Below are positions 58,261 through 64,000 of a DNA stretch of 64,000 bases, in pieces; position 1 is the first letter of the stretch; each line of letters starts with the position of its first letter. The stretch is from positions 434,001-498,000 of the forward strand of contig MBPM02000025.1 in NCBI GenBank assembly GCA_001695595.3, in the 5' to 3' direction. The translations under genes were made by a program, and so were the position numbers. This DNA is from Plasmopara viticola (Eukaryota; Oomycota; Peronosporomycetes; Peronosporales; Peronosporaceae). The notes beneath the pieces were generated by a model. The model was given only the letters and a program-made list of their open reading frames with translations, ran no database searches and was not told the DNA's origin.

Positions 58261-60417
58261 CAAAACGACTCTGCAGACCTAATGGCCGAGCTTTCGAAAT
58301 CGCGCGTACCTCAGGCTGAGCGTTCCTCTAAGCCAAAGTTTCAATATTATTAACACCTATGGTTCCAACCTTTTCTCAAGGATGACCACCGCACGCTCAT
58401 TGGGCACAAATTTGTACTTGGTTCGATTCCCGGACGGCGCACTTTTGCGCTACAAGTTTTCAAGACCTCACATTGACCACCAATTATTGTTTTGAGATAG
58501 TACGTCGAGCCCACATACATGAGCGATCTATGACACAAGTTTTTTTGCAAGAAGACGAGCATACTAGCCTTCAACTTGACGCTCGTCAAAATAACAGCGC
58601 TTGATACCTGAGACGGGTGTAAATGTATGTGAATAGCATCTGCTGACAGGAATGAGACGTGGGATGCATATTATTGCCTTCTGCGTTATTGTTGAGCGGT
58701 ACAAAGTGCTTAGGCTGAATAGTAATCCTATGATCGGAGCAAGCGCCGTTGGTTTAGTGGTAGCCCACGGATTTAAAATTATAGGCAATTATCTCGCTGC
58801 TAATGCACATCCTACTCTTGCTCCTGCACATCATCAAGCTTATTGCTTATAATTTTGGCTCATTAGCCACCAACGTTCGATCAACTATTAATTTTGCAGT
58901 GCATGATATGCACAACGCGTGCATTATTTACTCGCGATCACGCGGTGTATGATGTACGGGCGTGCAAGCGTACTGCCAATTAGGTCATTTTTGATAGTTT
59001 GACTTGGTAATTCGAGCCAAAGACTCACGAGCAAGACTCAAGCTTTGTTAGAAGGAATAGCTTTCCTTTTACCGTCTGCCGAAGTTAACGGGTATAAGGT
59101 CAAACTTCGAGCTGAGAGCGTGGCGCAAGTGTGCTTCGTGAGTGACCAAGTCGTCATCCGGCTATATAGTGAACTTAGATGGTATATCACGAGGTACTTG
59201 GACACTGCGAGCGTAAATGAGTCTCGAAAATGATGTCTGTCTTAGACCTCGACGACGCAATAGGTGCGGAGGACGAGAAAATTGGTTGACTTGGGATATA
59301 TATGACGCAATAAACTTTTTAGATTATTTACCTTTCAAGTAGGTTTTAGAGGAGCGGCAAAAGTCACAACGGTGGTGTCTGTCAGACAAACGTTTTGTTT
59401 AATAATTTGACTTGTATTGTCTTAAGGGGTCTGGCGGTATGATCGGGAAATTGTAACGAAATCGCATACACCCAGTGTGTGCTGATATATTCTGGTATCT
59501 GCTAAATCGTTTTCATATCAAAAAGAAGGCAATTTAGTACTAACAGAAAAGCAATACTGGTATAGAGACCACTGTTTCAAATGTATCAGTAGACTTTTCA
59601 GGTCAACGATAAGCCTAGATAAAGTTCTGCCCACAACTTGGAGTGCAAGTCTGAGTATTACGACAATTACTGATCTTTAGAAGCAAGCAGATCGCGATCT
59701 ACGATATAAGTGTAGAAGAAAGGTCAGACCCGCTGCACAATTCTCCAGAAAGCTTTCGTCGGGACCTGTCCTAGTGTTACATAGAAAATATAGAGTGAAT
59801 ACACTGCCGAATGTCGAAGATGTTCGCGTTATCTTTTGTGTAAGCTAACTCGTACATATTGGTTATCGTAGCAATTACTCACAAAATGGATGCAAATCTT
59901 TTTTTTGATCGAACATTAAGCTCAAAAATTAAACCTAGCATCATTCATGTCGTACCTAAAGCTAAAAAAGCTTCAAACGCCATTTAGATTTTGAGCTTAT
60001 AATGACGAGCTCACGCAAAGTTGCCATTGTAACACCAAAAAGCATCCAAGATTGCTGACGCCATGTGCGTTACGTTGTCAAGTACAAGATGAAAGAGCTT
60101 TTGGCCTTGCGCTTGCCCAGGCTGTCATTTGACTGATATGCCAACAATATGGCTCATTGCCAGAAATTTAGCAAGAGAGAAACATTTCAATAAAGTGCAG
60201 CCAAAGAAATTTACTACTTTCAAACATCTTGCCATACCGCTCGGCAGACTTGATAGAAAATGACGAATGATGTATCAGTTACTTGACATAATGCATCTTA
60301 CAAAGCTTATAAGTTAAGCAAGGTGTATGTTAACAATTGATTTCAAGCGACCAAAGGAAAAAGAGGCAGCATAGCATGCCCATCTAAGGATAAGGCAAAT
60401 AATGGAATGATGAAAAC
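58261..60417. other. Gene-free interval
   Basis: No gene, repeat or RNA recognised. A T-arm-like stretch at 58,411 was checked and rejected as a tRNA. Confidence 0.5.
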
Positions 60418-61029
60418 ATGTATGGTCGATTGGCTATCTCGCTCCAAGCTACGACACATACTGAAGCCTTTCACACTTTCATTCATGTCAAAAAAGTGAA
60501 TGCTCGCTCTATACATGTAGGCATGCTGTTGTGCTTGGTCATACGGTGGTCTTCCGTTCGCTTTGAGCTGAAAATGGCCACGATAAGGCTACATCTCAGA
60601 CGGTGTCGCCCTCCAACCCAGCCTCGTCTCTCGCAAAGACGAAGCACACAGGAAAGCCTAAATCCTTCTAATCCATACATGCACGATCTGGAAGCGTTAA
60701 CTCAACGTACAGTATTGAAACGATCAAGTGTATTCTGCCGTCATGAGAAGGGGCCTTCGCTTCGTCGTCGACGGAGACACAGCACAACTTCACACAAACC
60801 TGTACAAAGAATTCACTGCAAGATGCGGCATGGTCTTTTTCACGGCAATCCGAAGCCGTACGAAAGCAAACACTATACAGGCACATTATCAACAAGAAAA
60901 CTGGGTGGGTGCGCACCAACGACCCATCTGTCTATACAGCTAGCACTTGAAAAGTCTCGGTTATTCTTCGAATGGCAAGCAGCCCAAAACATACACTTGG
61001 GCTCCGCTCGTGTACTGTGCGAATTTTAG
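60418..61029 (+). CDS. Doubtful 203-codon open frame
   Basis: An ATG-initiated frame, very rich in Arg, His and Ser, without any domain, membrane segment or motif I recognise. It ends 41 bp before the 7TM-cyclase start and may simply be the leader of that gene. Its amino-acid composition looks like chance reading of non-coding DNA. Confidence 0.2.
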   Translation: MYGRLAISLQATTHTEAFHTFIHVKKVNARSIHVGMLLCLVIRWSSVRFELKMATIRLHLRRCRPPTQPRLSQRRSTQESLNPSNPYMHDLEALTQRTVLKRSSVFCRHEKGPSLRRRRRHSTTSHKPVQRIHCKMRHGLFHGNPKPYESKHYTGTLSTRKLGGCAPTTHLSIQLALEKSRLFFEWQAAQNIHLGSARVLCEF

Positions 61030-61070
61030 CAAGGGTGAAACACCTGAACGACCATAACCTTGCGTGTGAA

Positions 61071-62743
61071 TGAATGAATTGACCCACTTGGACTGGACTT
61101 TGGCCTATGTGATCGTGCTGGCGGTGGCTACTGCCACGACGGGCGCCACTCTACTGCTCTCATTTAAACACATCAAGGTCGGCGATTCGGCCGTGCAGTA
61201 CATTACACACTCGGTGTGTCGTCTATACTTCATCTATTCACTCCTTCGATTACTGCTCTACGTGGGTGTACTCAGTACTATTGACGATTTGCAGGACACG
61301 CTTAAAAAAGTAACTAATGGAGAACTCTTGCGTACACGTGCAGTCTATTCAAGCGATAAAAACTTGAAGTTACTCGTCGTGACAATCACATTAATCGGAG
61401 ACTGCGCTTTATTGTGCACGACATTCTTCATCCCAATCTTGGCATATGAGATCAAACGCCTCATTATCAACTCGATGGATCGTGGACCTAGGCGTGAGCG
61501 TACCATGATTCGTCGGTATTGTTTGTGTGCGTACATTGGAGTCGCGGTGTTTGCTATTTTGATGGCTTTCTCAACCTTTCTGTCACCCACAGTGTCGAAA
61601 GCGCTACAAACTATCGCATTTTGGTTTCAACTCACATGTATTTGGGTCTCGGGGCTCTATCCGGTGTATGCAACAATCTGGATCTCACGTCAAAAGCGCG
61701 CTCGAAGTGCTGTGGACGCCGCATTGCTACTTCTTTACCAGCGAATAAAAACGTTTGTGATTGTCAACTGTGTGCTCATATCTCCGTGTTGTATTATAGA
61801 AGTCGTGGCGCATTTCTGCCATACCTTCAACAAGAAATGGCTCGGCTTAGCTGAGCTCCTGTACTACCTGTCTGGCGCCGGCTTTGCCTTTGCTATTGGC
61901 ATGAGCACCACGTGCTGCTATCGCACCCTACGTCCTTTGATGCCAGACTCCGTGTACGAACAGCTTTTGGAACGAGGCTACTTTATTGACGAAGTGAGTT
62001 TTGACAAGATGGACGTGATCGTAGAAGCTCCAACTCGGCGACCAGTTTTTGTTGTCACTGACATTGAAGGTTCCAGTCGACTCTGGTATGGGAGTCCACA
62101 AGCAATGGCCGAAGCACAATCGATCCACGACGATTTGTTACGCCAACAATTGTTTCATTTTCGAGGATACGAAATTACCACTGCCGGCGACTCTTTCCAG
62201 CTCGCGTTCCATTCTGTTCGTGATGCCATCGGGTGGTGTGTCAGCGTACAAGAAAAATTGCTCAAGGCGTCGTGGCCGACAGCTTTGCTGAAGTACGAGA
62301 ATGCCGCACGAGTGTATGATGTCTGGACTCGAATGCTTTTCAACGGGCTTCGTGTACGGATGGTCGTCCACGACGGTGACGAGCGGTTAGTGTGCTCAAG
62401 ACATCCGACAACGGGCAAGATGACGTATCTAGGGCTCAGCGAAATGGTGGCACGCGAAATGAGCGAGATAGGGCAAGGTGGACAGATCGTCATGAGCGAA
62501 TCGGCTCTTACTGTTTACACGGACGAACTGCTCGAGACGCTGTCCAGTGCGACGAATATTAAAGAAAAGTTTAAAATTCAGCCGATTCCGATAAAATTTG
62601 AGCGTCCGGAATGGAACATTTCGCTGCAAATGCACGAGGTCGTACCGTCTCGAATCGGAGATCGCTTTGGCTCGCACGTAGATCGCCGTAAAGGTTCTTG
62701 CCTTACATTTGGACCGAAAACTCGTCAGCACGCAGCAGGATAG
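61071..62743 (+). CDS. Seven-transmembrane protein fused to a class III nucleotide-cyclase domain
   Basis: The 557-residue protein has seven predicted membrane spans at about residues 11-32, 48-70, 100-127, 151-171, 180-203, 227-250 and 262-283, then a cyclase homology domain at about 325-485. The two metal-binding aspartates are present (D331 in VVTDIEGSS and D374 in TAGDSF), as are the GLRVRMVVHDG strand and Arg462. Three key positions are changed: the adenine-reading Lys is Thr370 (YEITTAGD), its partner Asp is Thr452 (KMTYLG) and the transition-state Asn is Glu458 (SEMVAR). The domain is most like the single cyclase domains of trypanosomatid receptor cyclases. Heptahelical receptors fused to effector domains (GPCR-bigrams) are a known oomycete speciality. 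Whether this one makes cAMP, another product or nothing is open. The ATG is unambiguous and no intron is seen; a kinesin gene follows 174 bp on. Confidence 0.85.
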
Positions 62744-62917
62744 ACAGAACCTGTACCCTGAGATCAAGCTGAAGGTAGTAGTTTGTAAAGTAAATCCCGA
62801 CATTGATTAAAGCGAGATAAATCAAGTCTCTTGTACAACTTTTAGCCGTTCGTTTAATGTCTTGTCCACTACTGCTTGCTCACTCTGGCTATTAATTGGT
62901 TTGTCGTCCATAATTGA
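62744..62917. other. Short intergenic gap between the cyclase and kinesin genes
   Basis: Only 174 bp separate two plus-strand genes, so the gap must hold the terminator of one and the promoter of the next. I cannot locate either precisely. Confidence 0.5.
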
Positions 62918-64000
62918 ATGCCGCGTCCGAACGACGTGCACTCGCTCGTGCGTCCGCCGCGTCCCGCGCGTCCGAGCTATAGCTACAGCCAGTGTAGCAG
63001 TCGCAGTCGTAGTAACAGTATTGAGAGCGACGTGCGATGGGCCTCAAGCGTCGCTCCCAGCGAAGCGGACGGCTCTGAACTGTTAGATGTCGATGACTTC
63101 CAATTGCTACAGCAACAAAATGCAGCGGATGGACAAGAGTCTGTGCGCGTTACAGTACGGTTTCGTCCATTGAATTCGAAAGAGAAGACTAATGGGTCGG
63201 CGTGGACTGTGCACGCAGAGACGGCAACCGTCGAGGCAGCTTCCGTCTCGGGACAGAACGCTCGTCGTCGAGGCGTCTATGCGTTTGATGAGGTCTACGA
63301 CGGCCACCACTCGACTCGAACCATCTATGACGGATTGGCAAGCTCGATCGCCCGATCAGCGCTGGATGGCATTCACGGATCGATCTTTGCCTACGGACAG
63401 ACCAGTAGCGGCAAGACCTATACGATGCAAGGCACAGGTCTACGTAGCAGAAACATGACGCTACCTCTAGATATAGAGATGGAGACGGAGGCAGACAGGA
63501 GACCGAAGGATAGCGACGGGCTCGTGCAGCTGGCAGTAAAGGATTTGTTTGATGAAATGGCGAGACGAACGGAGGTCGAGTATCTCGTAAGAGTTTCGTA
63601 CCTGGAAGTGTATAACGAGACGATCAAAGATTTGCTAGCACCTCATTCAACTACGACAGGCAAGCGAAGCGACTCGACTGTTCATATTCGTGAACACCCA
63701 GTTACGGGTGTGTTTACCGACAACTCGGAACGTGTGGTCACCGACGCACGGGGTGTGCTACAGGCACTGCGTGATGGAGAAAAACAGCGAGCAGTAGGGA
63801 TCACCCACATGAATGAGCGCAGCAGTCGATCGCACTCAATTTTTAAACTGGTTATCGAATCGAAAACTCTGCTGGAATCCTCCACGCCGGGTGACGATAA
63901 TGCAGTCGTGAAGCCGGTGCGAGTGGGATGTGTAAACTTTGTGGACTTGGCAGGATCGGAGAGTGCTCGTGCCGTTAGTTCGGGAGGCAAGCGGTTGACC
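62918..64000 (+). CDS. Kinesin motor protein, partial at right edge
   Basis: An ATG at 62918 opens a frame that runs 361 codons to the window end. A Ser/Arg-rich leader of about 73 residues precedes the motor domain (VRVTVRFRPLNSKE at 76-89). The ATP-binding P-loop is G-Q-T-S-S-G-K-T at 160-167, followed by YTM. Switch I is NERSSRSHSIFKL and switch II VDLAGSES, both complete, so the motor should hydrolyse ATP and move on microtubules. The P-loop wording (GQTSSGKT) and N-terminal motor are like the kinesin-7/CENP-E group, but subfamily cannot be settled without the neck and tail. The coding strand is GC-richer than the surrounding DNA, as for the other live genes here. Confidence 0.93.
   Translation, partial: MPRPNDVHSLVRPPRPARPSYSYSQCSSRSRSNSIESDVRWASSVAPSEADGSELLDVDDFQLLQQQNAADGQESVRVTVRFRPLNSKEKTNGSAWTVHAETATVEAASVSGQNARRRGVYAFDEVYDGHHSTRTIYDGLASSIARSALDGIHGSIFAYGQTSSGKTYTMQGTGLRSRNMTLPLDIEMETEADRRPKDSDGLVQLAVKDLFDEMARRTEVEYLVRVSYLEVYNETIKDLLAPHSTTTGKRSDSTVHIREHPVTGVFTDNSERVVTDARGVLQALRDGEKQRAVGITHMNERSSRSHSIFKLVIESKTLLESSTPGDDNAVVKPVRVGCVNFVDLAGSESARAVSSGGKRLT

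Noticed and set aside
58405..58445. Possible tRNA 3' half (GGTTCGATTCCCGG)
   Set aside because: There is a T-arm-like match, but no complementary acceptor stem, anticodon arm or D-arm can be placed upstream.

Overview
The window reads as nuclear DNA of an oomycete, probably a Peronosporales species (Phytophthora or downy-mildew type). The genes are intron-poor eukaryotic genes: an LRRC9-like protein, a kinesin motor, a 7TM protein fused to a class III nucleotide-cyclase domain, a secreted KatG2-type catalase-peroxidase and an S10 carboxypeptidase. They sit in AT-rich, gene-poor DNA full of decayed copia, gypsy, LINE and Mutator-like elements. The assignment rests on gene and transposon content only; no species call is possible. 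About eight host genes occupy 64 kb.

Layout. 1-5.6 kb: a divergent gene pair, a very long leucine-rich-repeat protein (minus, runs off the left edge, one frameshift) and a membrane-anchored MPPED-type metallophosphoesterase (plus). 8.2-16.7 kb: two decayed Ty1/copia elements in tandem; the second has recognisable LTRs, the first contains two adjacent internal segments inverted in place. 16.7-19.8 kb: no recognised gene, but a perfect 25-bp hairpin. 19.8-22.1 kb: a 761-residue multi-pass membrane protein of unknown function. 22.1-29.4 kb: a gene desert. 29.4-31.5 kb: katG. 32.3-34.2 kb: a methionyl-tRNA synthetase pseudogene that keeps HIGH and KMSKS and intron-like segments.

34.9-40.0 kb is a transposon cluster. 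A degenerate MULE with about 75-bp terminal inverted repeats is bracketed by LINE-derived sequences. Two of the three LINE copies share the same internal deletions and look like a non-autonomous family. A fragment of a cyclic-nucleotide-binding domain lies in the same cluster. 40.3-43.5 kb: an S10 serine carboxypeptidase and a single-pass membrane protein whose ectodomain is about 45 copies of a six-residue P-I-P-A-A-(E/K) repeat. 43.8-61 kb: mostly decayed sequence with a MULE DNA-binding-domain relic, a minus-strand copia relic and a plus-strand gypsy relic. 61.1-64 kb: the 7TM-cyclase fusion and the start of a kinesin, both plus strand and 174 bp apart.

The host genes do not form one pathway. 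The most interesting single gene is the 7TM-cyclase. It has a receptor-like heptahelical half, and its cyclase half keeps both metal-binding aspartates but has lost the residues that normally read adenine and the transition-state asparagine. The other points for follow-up are the LINE-derived mini-elements, the doubly inverted copia element, the hexapeptide-repeat surface protein and the frameshifted LRRC9 homologue.
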